Source: Ananas comosus
Taxonomy: Eukaryota > Streptophyta > Magnoliopsida > Poales > Bromeliaceae
NCBI RefSeq assembly: GCF_001540865.1
Contig: NC_033621.1
Coordinates: 16,398,191 to 16,462,190, forward strand
DNA: 64,000 nucleotides
Reading direction: 5' to 3'
Under the pieces are notes generated by a model. It was not told where the DNA came from, made no database searches, and was given only the letters and a program-made list of their open reading frames with translations. The translations under genes and the position numbers were made by a program. This document shows, one piece after another, positions 12,541 to 24,036 of the stretch (within the stretch, counting starts at the first letter, position 1; every line of letters begins with the position of its first letter).

Positions 12541-13466
12541 CCTTAATCTGTCACGCCCCGCGACTGCCCGCCTATTTGGCCGGGTCGCGGCGCCGCAAAC
12601 AGACCGCCGAACGGACAGAGTTTCCCCTGTACGTCCTAGGCGTCGCAATCAAAACAATACAAAGGTTCCAACCAGGAACTGATATCAATCAAGATTGCAT
12701 AATGAAGTATCAAAAACATAACACATCCTATGTTATTACAAGCATGCATTCTCAAGTTCCACATAATACATTTGTTTATATTGAACTTCCAAAATACAAT
12801 CCGATTATCATAAACATTACAAGTTTGATACAACTTGGTTCATTGTCTTCTAGTCCCCTAAGCTAGACTATCTCAGGGTACTGCTACCTCGGTCTCTGTG
12901 ATAGGGCGCTATCTACGGAGCTACGCCCTTGCCTCGGGCCACCGCGCCACTCACGTGCGAACCTGAAACACCCCAAAACAACATGGGATGAGAACCAACT
13001 CCATGGTTCCCAGTGGGTACGGCCACCCAAGGGAAAAGCTCGACCAATAGGTCCGAGGAGGCACTGCAACATGTTAGTTCAATAATATACAACAGATATA
13101 TATTCAAAATTGAAATACATGCCATGCCTCACGATATGCAATATGAAAATCATGCAACTAGTAGATCAATCGATTCTACATTTTACTTAGCTACTCTTAG
13201 CTCATAATATTCAACTCTAAGGTGTCTATTACCTTCGGATCAAACTCAAGTCCACTAGCTTCTAAGGTCTCTATTACCTTAGCTCTAGCCTCTATCACTA
13301 GCTCATAGGGTTTCTACCACCTCTATCCAGCTATCCACCCGACTCGGCTTCGAGTCAATCATCCGTGGATATTACGCACACTCGCTGCTCAACAGCCTAT
13401 TGCTCTCTGTGACTTAGCCTCTTAGCGGCGAAATCGTCGCACACGCTGAACCCGGCTCAAGTCCCT

Positions 13467-15838
13467 TGTCACGCCCCGAGCTCCGCCAATTTGGTCGGAT
13501 TCGAGCACATGACAGACGCCGAACGGACAGTACCTACCCTGCCCGCCCAAGGCTCCAACAACAAGTATATTACAAGCAAGTCAAAGAGAGTTGCGGAATA
13601 TACAAGGTTTGCAAGAGGGCAAACAATGACCACAGTGAAAGCATCGAACTAACTAAACAATCGATATACATGTCATTTGATTACGTTTGAATCAAACACA
13701 AGAAATCTATTACATTCATTACATCACGATTTCCATTAACCAAAATATAATTTACATCATCTTTATAATACAACATTTTCACCTTATGATTTCAACATAC
13801 AAAAGTTGAATTCACCGAATGTAGGGTATGCCTATGTAACTCTGGGGCCGCTATCTACGGCGCGACTCCCTTGCCTCGATCCTCCGCCGCCCCGCTCGCG
13901 TACGGATCTGCAGGGTTAGTGGTAATGAGAACTAGAAGAAGTTCCCAGTGGGTTCGGCCGCCGACCACGCCGATTCGCCCACTAGGTCTAATTCAGGCAT
14001 ATGTATTACAATAAAGAAGAATAATGAACCAACTAATGCATTTCTAATACAATGCCTGCAAGAACAAACAATTCACGGATAGATATTCACCATCAAATAC
14101 ATGAAAACGATGCATGCATGTCCTTCTTCACTTTCCTTTGGCCTTTACCCAATTCAACCTGGGGTGCTCCTGGTTTACCCCAACTCACAGTCCACATATC
14201 CATCTAACGGGGGAGGCACAAGGCACTACCACCCGAAGGATCTTCGCCGGGCACGTCCACCCGTGGTGCATTTCCTCTCCGGAGTACACCGCTCGTGGAG
14301 GAGCGACCTCTCACAAGCCGGAACCAATACATGTGAGTATTATCCCATCCTCAATTTTGAGGAGGTATGGCCAACCTGTCACAACTCTCACTGTCTCAAT
14401 GCTAATGAATGGTTATTACCTATTCATGCACATACTGTCACTTGCCAACGTCACGGTGGTCCTGATGCCACAATACACATAATGTCACTCGGGTTAAACC
14501 TTGTTTAACTATTCACTTATCGGTGTCAATCGAGTCACTAATGTCAATGTCGCCTTTGTTTACTACGGTCACGGTCATTTCTTACATTCACATGCATATA
14601 GGGTCTTTCACTATCTTTGTTCACATGGATCTCTATCATTGCAATAATCTTACGCAGATAATTGTCACAACCAACATGTACTGTTCATTACCCTACCTGC
14701 ATGAATGCTATAATATCAACATGCTCAAAGAAAGGACATGGACATAGAAAGAGATCCGGTGTTTCCGGATAGCACCCCCCACCTTTGTGTGTCACAAGGA
14801 TGCCACGGTTCCGATTCCACGAAATTAGGACTCGTTCGCCGCAAGCTACGACGATCTGTACTATTTTCGCTTACTATTTTCGCTTGTTTTCTTGATATCT
14901 TCGCGCACGCTCGTTGTATCGCCGAACCGAGCGCACCGATGCGTTCGTAGACCTACCAATTAGGTTAAAATGAGATCAACACTAAGTTTGAACCTCAAAA
15001 TTACAAAACCCTAAATATAGGTCCTCCACAATGTCATCTTCTCCAATCAAGCCCCTAGCTTGACAAAGCATGGAGGAAAACCACCATAAACCTCTCTAGA
15101 TGCTTCAACTAGAATCAAAAACCCAAAACCTAACTCAAAATCACAAGAACTCACCTTTGGAGTCCAAAGCTTCCCTTCAAAAGCCTTGCCTAGCTTGGTC
15201 TTCACCTTGGAGAGCTTCTTCTCCAAGCTTTTCTCCTCCAAACCCTCCTTGGTCCAAGCCCTAGAGAGAGAGGGAAAGAGAAGAAAAGGGTTTTTAGAGA
15301 GAGAGAGGAAGGTTTGTGTTGAGGTGTGAGGAAATGAGAGCTAACCCTAACCCTTAGCTCTATACAACCATCTCATGCAATATTTGCACTTAAACCCCTC
15401 TCAATCTCATATTTGCGACTAGCCCTTACTGGGCATTTTTGGGCTCGGGGACCGGTCGCTCCCCTTCAGGGACCGGTTCCCGAGAGCTGCCCTGCTCTCT
15501 GCGCAGAGGGGGACCGGTCTTCCCCCGATGAAACCGGTCTCCGGGGACCGGTCTCCCGCTGAAGGACCGGTTCCCGAGAGCTCAGCTTCCAGGACTTAGC
15601 CGATTTTTCCTTCTACTCGATTTACCAACATTCGGGAACCGGTCTCTCACCTAAGGGACCGGTCCCCGAGAACAAAAATTATGGGAATTGTCCAAAACTG
15701 CTGATTCACTCTCTCGGGTCCCCTTATATTTCATATATAGGCTCCAATTCACTTTTAGCCTATAGTAACTCACTCCTTTCCGCGTTCCGCTCATTTCGAC
15801 GAAACTCGGCACGACTCACGAGGAAGTGATATGTTACA
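13467..15838 (-). mobile_element. Solo LTR nested in element B's 5' LTR
   Basis: The left end is TGTCACGCCCCGAG and the right end GATATGTTACA. Flanking 5-mers are tccct (13462-13466) and ttcct (15839-15843), a duplication with one later change, and the flanks rejoin into sequence matching 6640-6670. It resembles element E's LTR (54990-57330). It carries an ACCGGT array (15448-15672), a donor-like AAAG/GTGAGT (GT at 15154-15153) and a hairpin (13926-13947). Confidence 0.92.
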
Positions 15839-17585
15839 TTCCTTGACATAGCCATTCTGGCGGCGAGCACGTTGCACTTACCCAGCGAGGACTCAAGTCA
15901 TGACCTATCCATCTGGCGGCGAACTAATCGCACCTCACCCAACAATGGTTTCAGTCACGACTCAGCCACCTGGTGGCACCCGCATCGTACTTACCCAGCA
16001 ATGGTTTCAGTCAATCCCGGCGGTCTGATCCACAGTCGGCTTAACCATTCGGCGGCGAAATCGTCGCACACGCCACGTCAATGGTCCAAGCCACGGGCGG
16101 TGATCTCCATGTGATCGCCCCCAATCTTCCCTCGGTATCAATCTCGGCGGCGAAGTCGTCGCACACGCCCAAGCCTTAATACCAGGATCATCTCAAGTCC
16201 TGGAATTCCGGAATCCACTTTCCACAGGTCCAGGGTCCATAACCAATCCTATGCTGTCGATCTAGAACATCCTAGTGGCTAATACCACTATACTCAACAA
16301 CCTAGGTTTAACTTCACTCTAGGTTCATCACATACATAACCTAGGTAAAACCGCTAGGTTCTATCTCATCTCTGCCTAGATGTCAACCTCTAGGTTCACT
16401 TGTTCGACCTATGTTTACTAACATTAGGTTTGATGCCATACTAGATTTGTTCGACTCTAGGTTCCAGTACAACCTATGCATTTAAACACTAGATTAGGTG
16501 CCACTCGATCTACTTGACATCCTAGTTGTCCAATCGAATATTCTATTGTTCTCATGTCAATCAACTCTACACTTCTAGAGTTATCATCTAGTTTACATGC
16601 ATATATATAAAGTCGTGCTACTCATGCACTCATGCTATCCTCTAGAATTTATACATCATGTTCATCATGCATTCTACTTAGCAATCTAATATATGCATTA
16701 TCATTAACATGCACCATTTAGCATTTTCTACATGCATCAACTTCAAAACGTATGTATCTTAGACATAAAGGCGGCCTAGTCGCTTCGGTAAGCACAACCC
16801 ACCTTAGCTTGCTTTTCGATTGCTCGTCGACACTTGCAATCGGCCTCCCGCGGTACTCGGCACCCGTTTGGGCCTGATCTTGTAGTTGCACTCCAATAGT
16901 GCGTCGCTTCGCCGTTACGGTGCTCGGGACCCAATCTCGCGATTTATGGACGTCGCCTCGGTCCTCTTGGCCAAAACGAAGCTCGCTCGGCCTTACTTTG
17001 CCGATATCTTTACACCCGCTTGACGAATGCTAAATCTGTCGCTTCCCACTCGTTTATACACCTAACAATTAGGTTTACAGAGGGTCAAAAGAGATCAAAC
17101 CCTCACATATACCAAAACCCCATTTTGGATGCCCTAGATGCTATTACTACCAAATCCCCCAAATCCCTTCGTGATTTGGGTATAATCCATCTCAATAGCA
17201 TGCTAGGGTACCAAAAATACCATTTCTAGGGTTTGAAATCCCCTCCTTAAAGATTTACCATGAGAGGAGGCAAAGAGCTTACCTTTCTAGGTTGCTCCAA
17301 GCACGAGGAAGACGAAGGAGAGGATGAAGATCTCCTTCTTAGTCTTCTTCTCCTTCCTCTTCTCTTTCTTTCTTCTCCTTTCCTTTTTTTCCTCTTCTTT
17401 TCTTTTCTTTCTTCTGTTCTCCTTCTTCACGTACAAAGAGAGAGAGATGAGGGAGAGTGAGGGAGAGAGAGAAAGAGAGAGAGAAAAGCCCTCTCTTAAT
17501 CCCCCCTCATATTGTAACAAAATGCTAGGAAGCCCCTCAACTTTCCACCCTTTACACTGCCCTCACTGGGCTGAACCCGCGCGGA

Positions 17586-17872
17586 GGGACCGGTCTCCTT
17601 GACCTGGGACCGGTCCTAGAGGACCTTCCCATTTTCCACGCATTCGGGAACCGGTCTCTCCCTGCGAAACTAATCCCCGGAGACCAGTCTGCCCACTAGA
17701 GACCGATCCCCGAGAGCTCGTCTCGCGGGACTTAGCCAATTTTTGGTCATTCTCGCTGGTGTCGCCTGCGGGGAACCGGTCCCTCTCTGACAGGGACCGG
17801 TTGCATCAGCAACCCCACAACCCTCTGCCGATGGGACCGGTCTCCCATTGCCAGAGACCGGTCCCCGAGAGC
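17586..17872. repeat. ACCGGT palindrome/hairpin array in LTR B (5' copy)
   Basis: This is the counterpart of 8400-8686. The hairpin with arms GGGACCGGTCTC (17833-17844) and GAGACCGGTCCC (17854-17865) is kept intact, with a changed 9-nt loop. Confidence 0.85.
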
Positions 17873-18044
17873 AAAACCTTCCAAAAGTGCAGATTTGCAT
17901 CTTTTGCTCTCGCGGACTTCATTCCAATGCACTTTTTGGGTTTTGTGCATCCTTAGCTTCTCCAAAGCTTACCCACTCGACAATTAGTCGATCCTGGACG
18001 AAGTGTAATCCTCGGATTTCGAGAATTTACTTTGTTACAAAACA

Positions 18045-18981
18045 GTTTGATCCGCCTACCTTTGATGGAGAGAATGTCGATCCGTGGATCGTGGAGATGT
18101 GGATTGACTCCATGAAAATGCTCTTCGAGGAGCTGTACACATTGGAGCGGGACAAGGTGCCCCTAGCCGTGCATTGCTTGAAGCAATCGGCGAAGGTGTG
18201 GTGGAAAGGCATTCGGCGGAACCGATCGCCTAGTCTTCCACCCATGACTTGGGAAGAGTTTCGGGGATTGGTGTTTTCTACGTACTTCCCCGACTGTGAG
18301 AAGAGGAAGCTTCCAGACAATTTTAGGAAGCTGCGGCAGGGAGACCGCTCTGTGAGGGAATACGAATAGGAATTCTCCCGTATCGTGCATTGTGTCCCGG
18401 ATGTGGTACGGGATGACAAGGATATGGCCGATTGGTTCTTACGTGGACTTCGACCAGATACTTACAAGAAAGTGCAGATCCTCAAGCTCACCACTTTCGC
18501 AGAAGTGTTGGACCTAGCATTGTGGGCAAAGCATGGCGAGGCTTTCGAGCGTGAGGAGCGCGAATCTCATAAGCATGAGCGGGAAAGGGTGAGGTCGTTA
18601 TCAAGCGGTTCGGGTGGGCAGTCAAGTTCCAGACACCACTCGAAGTCGTCCTCTACCCGATCCTCCTCAGGTTGCGTGATTTGTGGTGGTTCCCACCAGG
18701 CGCGGCGATGTGCGCTACGTGATGGAAGGTGTATCCGTTGTGGACAGCCAGGTCATATGCGGGATGAGTGCCCGCAAGGCGAGAGCCAGACCTTGACATT
18801 AGCGACGGCCTTCTCCTCTCCGAGACAACTTGTGGAGGTGCGACCTTTGGCACGGTCTGGAGAGCAAGGTGTGATGATCAAGCAACCGGGGGGTTCACAG
18901 CGAGCGCCAAGTGGCCATGGATATGCGACCCAGGTTGAGGAACCTGCCGCTGCTGACGACGTCATGGCAGGTATGAGTTAG
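18045..18981 (+). pseudogene. gag: Element A gag, C-terminal part
   Basis: This continues the frame broken at 5733. The capsid core contains PWIVEMWIDSM, WWKGIRRNRSP, TWEEFRGL, YFPDCEKRKL and EFSRIVHCVPDVV. A Ser-rich linker follows, then CVICGGSHQARRC and a canonical zinc knuckle CIRCGQPGHMRDEC (about 18740-18775). The frame ends VMAGMS at 18981. One in-frame TAG lies at 18367-18369, where gags B and C both have CGG (Arg), so two transitions are needed. Upstream, 17848-18039 is LTR B and only accidentally in frame. Nothing like protease follows. Confidence 0.92.
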
Positions 18982-20613
18982 TTAAGCAAGCATATACTGC
19001 TACATGATATCAAGTTATTGCATAGCATGCATTTATTAAATGGTCAGTTGCTACTGTTGGTACATTGCATAGTAGGGACCCATTGGACGGGTGGGTAGAT
19101 ACCCGAGCATGCTTATGCGGTGAGAGTGTGGCGCTTGCTGGAGCAAGTAGAGAGCCGAGTGGCACTAGCAAATGGCTAGTAATGGTTCTTAGACAAGGAG
19201 TGGGACTCGTGATAGAGACGAAACGGTGAAGCGACTCTCAAGGCAATGAGTATTGGATTGCGAGAGTTGCGCCGTGAAATTGAGGATACCCGAATAGTCT
19301 GAGCGATTCGGATGTAGTTCCGGTAGATCGAACAGTGAGAGTAGAATCACTGTTGAGAGAGCGGTTGGCTAGTTGCCGAGTACAAGCACGTTGGCCTAGT
19401 AGTACCTCGAGTTGAGGTGGGTGAGTCGTGCTCGTGCGGCCGGTTCGCATAGGCAAGGTTGCCTAATGCGGAACGTAGTTGGAACGCTACAGAGAAGTGT
19501 AGAGCGCTCGAGTGTAGGTATCATAGGGTATGGATGAGAATCAGTCGGGTGAGTGTTGGCAGTAGCACTGAAGCATTGCTAAGTGTGAAGCAGGTCATGG
19601 ATCACTCGTGGGGCTGGTGGCTCGCACTAGGTGCATAGGAGCCGATAGTGGTATGTGTGACTCGATAGAGTATGTCGTGTAGGACGACGACGGCGGGTAG
19701 TGCTTGGCGACGACCAGTGCCTGGACCACTTGTGGACTGTGGAGCCTGGGCCCTTCGGACAGGCGCAGTCAGCTGTGAGTGACGGCGGCCCGATACCTGC
19801 GAGTAGGGCAGAGTTTTGGTCAGGACGGTAGTCCGAGCTTAGACCCGGGAGCGTGGAATGCCACGTGTTAGAGTGGGAGATTGATGACACACCGAGATAG
19901 CGTGTAGTGACCGAACCCGAGGACTTGATGCGGAGTGGGGTCATGGATTTCTCTGGTTGGAGTGTGTGCGAATTTCCAAGTGAGAATTTCGCCCAGTGCA
20001 GATTGGGTCTACGCTAGTGAGCAAGGGACGCTATCCGTAGTTGTGACAGGTTCGGAAGGTAGGTGCGTGGTATTGGTGACCGTTGGTCCACCTGTGGAAG
20101 CTGACGAAATTGTTTTAGCCGATAGCTCTGTGGATGAGTTGGGATTAGATTCACGAATGGAGTGTTCGTGTGAGCTCGGTGCGATAACGAAGTTGAGTTG
20201 GTCGTGGCTTATGATGGCAAGGGATGAAATGCTCTCATGAGACATCGAGCTAGTGAAAGCCACGCGAGAGTTGGAGCTTAGGGACAATGCTCTTGGTGGA
20301 CTCAGATTGGAGATGTGCTGGAGTGTGCCATCTCGTGGTAGAGCAAAAGTTCAGTTGGGATTGGAGCACTCGTGATTGGCCGATGCACCAACGATATTGC
20401 TTTTATGCAATGCCGGTGATTAAATCGGAGTGAATTTCCCGATTGAGTGTGTAATGCACTTTTGGAGTTATATTGGGCACATGTGAGTGAATTTGGTCTC
20501 ACATCCTCTGTAGTGGGCCTTGGAATTTATTCAAAGAGTGAAAAGCCATTCCGGAGTGGAAAGGTGCATTGGTACCCTCAAATAGCTCGGTAAGTCGAGT
20601 TGATGTGTGGTTT
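18982..20613 (+). other. Element A noncoding 3' tail
   Basis: About 1.6 kb between gag and the polypurine-tract stem-loop lack pol motifs. Blocks are shared with elements B and C on the same relative strand, such as the block around 19390-19460. An open frame on the opposite strand (19238-19456) starts like those at 10371 and near 38504. Confidence 0.75.
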
Positions 20614-20650
20614 GAATTTCGCGGACGAAATTCTTTTGAGGGATGGAGAA
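20614..20650 (+). promoter_or_regulatory. Element A stem-loop and polypurine tract
   Basis: The stem GAATTTCG / CGAAATTC has loop CGGA (20614-20633). It is followed by the purine run GAGGGATGGAGAA, which abuts the LTR start TGTAACA at 20651. Compared with B and C the arms differ but still pair. Confidence 0.9.
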
Positions 20651-20854
20651 TGTAACATACCGAAACTTCGGTAGAATATTGGACTCTAGCCAAATTGGTC
20701 AAAGAGCCCGAGAGAAATGGTTTGACGAAGTCTATTTATCATTCAAACAATGTTGGAATGGTTAGAAATGAGTTCCAAAAGAGTTAGAAAGGTTTTGGCA
20801 TCGATCGACACGAAATAGAATTAAAACGGAGCCGAAAACCAAGTCTGGGCATAG

Positions 20855-21022
20855 TGTACCGGTACAACCATCGAGTTGTAACCAGTATAGATAAGTGTAC
20901 CGGTACAAAGTGAAAGTGTACCGGTACAAATGCCCCAAACTCGAGGGAGTTGCTCTTGGGTTTGGTCATATGCGATCGTGTTACCGGTTACACGATGAAG
21001 TGTACCGGTACACTTTGGGCTG
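20855..21022. repeat. TGTACCGGTACA palindrome cluster in LTR A
   Basis: At least four palindromes centred on ACCGGT (TGTACCGGTACA or TGTTACCGGTTACA) lie about 200-370 nt after the LTR start. That is the place where other LTRs here carry GGGACCGGTCTC arrays. Confidence 0.85.
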
Positions 21023-22079
21023 ACAGTAGGAAATAGGTTTGCTGCAAATATAAGTTGTTGGGGGCCTTATTTGCAAATGTTGCACACTATATATGCAACG
21101 AAACCTCTTCTCCTTCACAGCAGCCCTCTCCTCTCCCATTTTCTCTCCTTCTCTCTCTCTCTAGAAGCTTTGCACCAAGGCAAAGGAGAAGGAGAAGAAG
21201 GCTTGGAGATGGCATTTTGAGGGTTTTGAACGATCAAGAAGCTCTCCTTCATGGTGGTCTTGGAAGAGCTTGGGCTAAGGTGAGTTATTTTGAAAGAATA
21301 CATCTACTAGGGTTTAGATTTCTACCCTAAGATCTAGAGTTTTGATCTTCTTCAAAGCTTTAGAATCTTGTAGAGACTTGGAAACACATAAAAACCATAT
21401 GTTCTTCAAGGTGCTCTAATGGTAGATTTCTAGGGTTTGTTCTAAATACCCTAGGAATGGTTCGAATGGTTCTAAATGAGTTCTTAGATGTTGAACAAGC
21501 TCTCTTTTGCTTGTTCTAGAGATCAAAACAAAGGATTGGGATTATGACTTTGTTAGGGCACCAAATTTGAGGCTTTTGCCTCCGGGTGTTTTCGAGGTAA
21601 ATTAATCTCTTGGAAACCTAATTGGGGCTATTTCCGACGCGTTGGTGCGCTCGGTTCGTCGAAACGAAAAGACTAGGTAATAGTTCTTGGTAAAAAGCCT
21701 AATTTGGCTCTAATTTGGTACAGATCGACGGAACTCCCGAAATAGGAGTACAAAAATCACGAGAACGGATCCGGAGTATCGTGGCATCAAGTTATTGATC
21801 GAACAACTTCCGGATTTTGGATTGGTGGCCGTTGGTGGTCGAGTACGAGTTCGGCCGCACCGGACAACGGGTGCCGCAGGAGGCCGATTGCAAGTGACTA
21901 CGAGCAATCGGAGTGCGAATCGACGTGGGTTGTGTTCACCGAAGCGACTAGGTCGCCTCTATGTCTAAGAGAAAAGTGGTTTCATATTGATGCATGTAAA
22001 TGTTAGAAGAAGCATGTGGTATACTAAAAGAATGCATGTGAGCACATTGTAAGAATGCATGTTAATGACATAATGTGAA

Positions 22080-22195
22080 GGGTTATTTGCATACAGGTCC
22101 CTGCAAACATAGTGAATTGCGGATATATCCCTGCAAATTGGAAACTCCATAAGTTGTCCCTGAAAAAGTCCAAAGTTATGCAGATATGTTCCTGC
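22080..22195 (+). repeat. MULE left terminal inverted repeat
   Basis: It pairs with 27443-27557 over about 115 bp with a handful of differences. It contains three spaced CCCTGCAAA-type words. Confidence 0.93.
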
Positions 22196-22612
22196 GGTCA
22201 ATATCCGTTAGTGAACTGTTTATTTTTTAACAGTTGAAGCGTGAAATGACATTTTTGCCCTTGCAAATATATCCCTCCAAAAGCCCTAACTGATAAACAT
22301 TTGCAAAAATACCCTCGCAAAAATGCCAACGGTCATTTTTGTTCTTTATAAGTGAAATGTCCATTTTGCCCTCACAAATATATCCCTCCAAAATCCAAAG
22401 TAATAAAGTTGTACAGAAATGTCCCCAAAAATGACCCTAACGGTCATCTTCTTCCTCTATAAATTCATCACTCCATTGCAACATATCATATAACTCTTTT
22501 TTTGCTCTTTTCTTCTTTATTGATCCACTATTTTCCTTCTTCTCTCATTTTGATCTGTTAAATCACAGCAATTTTATTTTTCGAATTTTTTTTCTTTTCT
22601 AATATTTTTATA

Positions 22613-23028
22613 ATGAGTGAAAGATCAGCGGATTCTTCTTCGAGCAACCAAATCCCCAAGTGTGATTACTTTAAAACTTGTAGAATTTGGGTTTCAAAGC
22701 AATCGCACACTAGAGGTCGTCGGTTCTATGGGTGTCCAAACTGGGGGATAAGATAATTTCTTTTGCATTATCTGCAGTATTTAATCCTAACTTTAAATTT
22801 TAACCATTTACTAATTAGTTTCATATTTTGCAGAGTAATGAGCGCTGTAATTAGTTTGGTTGGATTGATGATGCACACCACAATACTGTTGACTTAAAAT
22901 ACCAAGTACAAGCATTTCAAGAAGCAGTGGAGCATCGTATTCAGAAGTTAGAAAAGAAAGCTTTATTTCTACTTAAGTTGCTTGTATGTTTAGTATTGAC
23001 TAATATCTTGTTTAGTTTGACAATGTAA
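22613..23028 (+). pseudogene. GRF-type zinc-finger protein carried by the MULE, broken
   Basis: A two-exon small gene. Exon 1 (ATG 22613) gives a Ser-rich start, then KCDYFKTCRIWVSK and GRRFYGCPNWG. After an intron with acceptor TTTTGCAG (ends 22833) exon 2 gives ERCN, a stop, FGWIDD, then a coiled-coil-like stretch and a hydrophobic C-terminal segment (LFLLKLLVCLVLTNILFSL), ending at 23028. The Cys...GRRFYGCP...C..F.W pattern is that of plant GRF zinc fingers, which often have a C-terminal membrane anchor. Defects are Tyr where a second Cys is expected, TAG at 22852-22854, and no GT at the donor (GATAAG). The role in transposition is unknown. Confidence 0.72.
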
Positions 23029-23129
23029 TGTGAGTGATAATTGTACTTGTTGTAATGCAAGTGAATAGAGATGTGTAAGCTTTATTTCTACATACATTTT
23101 ATAGAGTAATGGAAGCATTAAAAAATCTG

Positions 23130-23290
23130 TTCTACAAAGTATCCAAAGTCAATATTGTTCCATACAAACATAATATCCAAAGTCAATGTTGTTCCATACA
23201 AATATAGTATCCACTGTCAATGTTGTTCTATACAAACATAGTATCCACAGTCAATATTGTTCCATACAAACATAGTATCCACAGTCAAAC
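23130..23290. repeat. 34-bp tandem repeat, about 4.5 copies
   Basis: The unit contains TCCATACAAACATA and CCAAAGTCAATGTTG, with small differences between copies. It lies between the two convergent MULE genes, downstream of both. Confidence 0.85.
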
Positions 23291-23299
23291 CAATACAAA

Positions 23300-23856
23300 G
23301 TCAAAATGATCCACAAAAGTAGAACCAAATACAACACATATCTATTCAAACCAAAACAACTGCTATTCAAGTTTCAAACCAATACAAACTCAAAACTATT
23401 GCATCAAGTTTCATATCTATTCAAACCAAAATATTGCATACAAATCATCCAAGGGTCTCATTTCAAGTACCCACTATTTCGAATTGAAGTATCCAGAGGC
23501 TGATTGTGCACAACAATCTAGAGGTTGATTACATACAAACCAAAATATTGCATCCAAAGGCTGATTGCATACAAACCAAAATACTAGATACAAGCATCCA
23601 GAGGCTGATTGCGCTTCAAGTATCCACCATTTCAAGTATCTACCAAAATACATCCATTCAAATCTACCAAAATAAGGCTTTTACTACATCAACTATTTTT
23701 CTAAACCAAATCTTAATTTTCTAGAGAACCAAGTGCATCAATTTCACTTATAGCACTTCCTTGTTGGGACTGCAAGTGTTTTTATCTCGATACTACTCTC
23801 TTTCCTCTACGCCTGTAGTTTTTATATAGTTACTATTGTAGCAAAGAAAATAAATT
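23300..23856. other. MULE inter-gene spacer, no gene seen
   Basis: A-rich, low-complexity sequence with loosely repeated words (CATACAAACCAAAATA, CATCCAGAGGCTGATTG) continues from the 34-bp repeats. No credible coding region is present. Confidence 0.6.
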
Positions 23857-24036
23857 TCAGGAAAGTGAACATTGTTGGTCAGTATAGTACCTTGTGCGAC
23901 TGCTAATACTTGCTTGAGATGGTGGTTTAGAGTGCGCATTCCCTGCTTGAGATGGTTCTGTAGGCTGTTGATTCGTTGCTTGAGATGGTGCTGCAGCAGG
24001 CTGTTGATTTGTTGCTTGAGATGGTCCTGCAGCATG

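Larger units (their letters stand above)
5734..18039 (-). mobile_element. Element B: complete gag-only Ty3/gypsy retrotransposon
   Basis: In minus orientation the order is 5' LTR (18039-12549), primer-binding site, gag, long noncoding tail, polypurine tract and 3' LTR (8853-5734). The ends are TG...CA type (TGTAACA...GGGCGTGACA). Perfect aaaca duplications flank it, and it sits inside element A's gag. Removing the nested solo LTR gives about 9.9 kb, with LTRs of 3120 and about 3114 bp and an internal region of 3695 bp. No protease, RT or integrase sequence is visible, so it must have depended on enzymes from a related autonomous element. It resembles the published TR-GAG type. Confidence 0.93.
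12549..18039 (-). mobile_element. Element B 5' LTR, split by a solo LTR
   Basis: It aligns along its length with 5734-8853 once 13467-15843 is removed. In sense it begins TGTAACAAAG at 18039 and ends CGGGGCGTGACA at 12549. It carries the ACCGGT array (17586-17872) and a CT/GA-rich stretch (17340-17480). A strong donor-like AAAG/GTAAGC has its GT at 17282-17281. The common hairpin is at 12989-13012. Confidence 0.92.

Noticed and set aside
17848..18044. Possible N-terminal extension of gag A
   Set aside because: This sequence is LTR B; the real upstream gag is at 5420-5733, as the aaaca duplication proves.
21055..21330. A 91-codon open frame in LTR A as a small gene
   Set aside because: It covers the CT-rich start-like region and the donor-like site; it is not kept in other LTRs and lacks homology.
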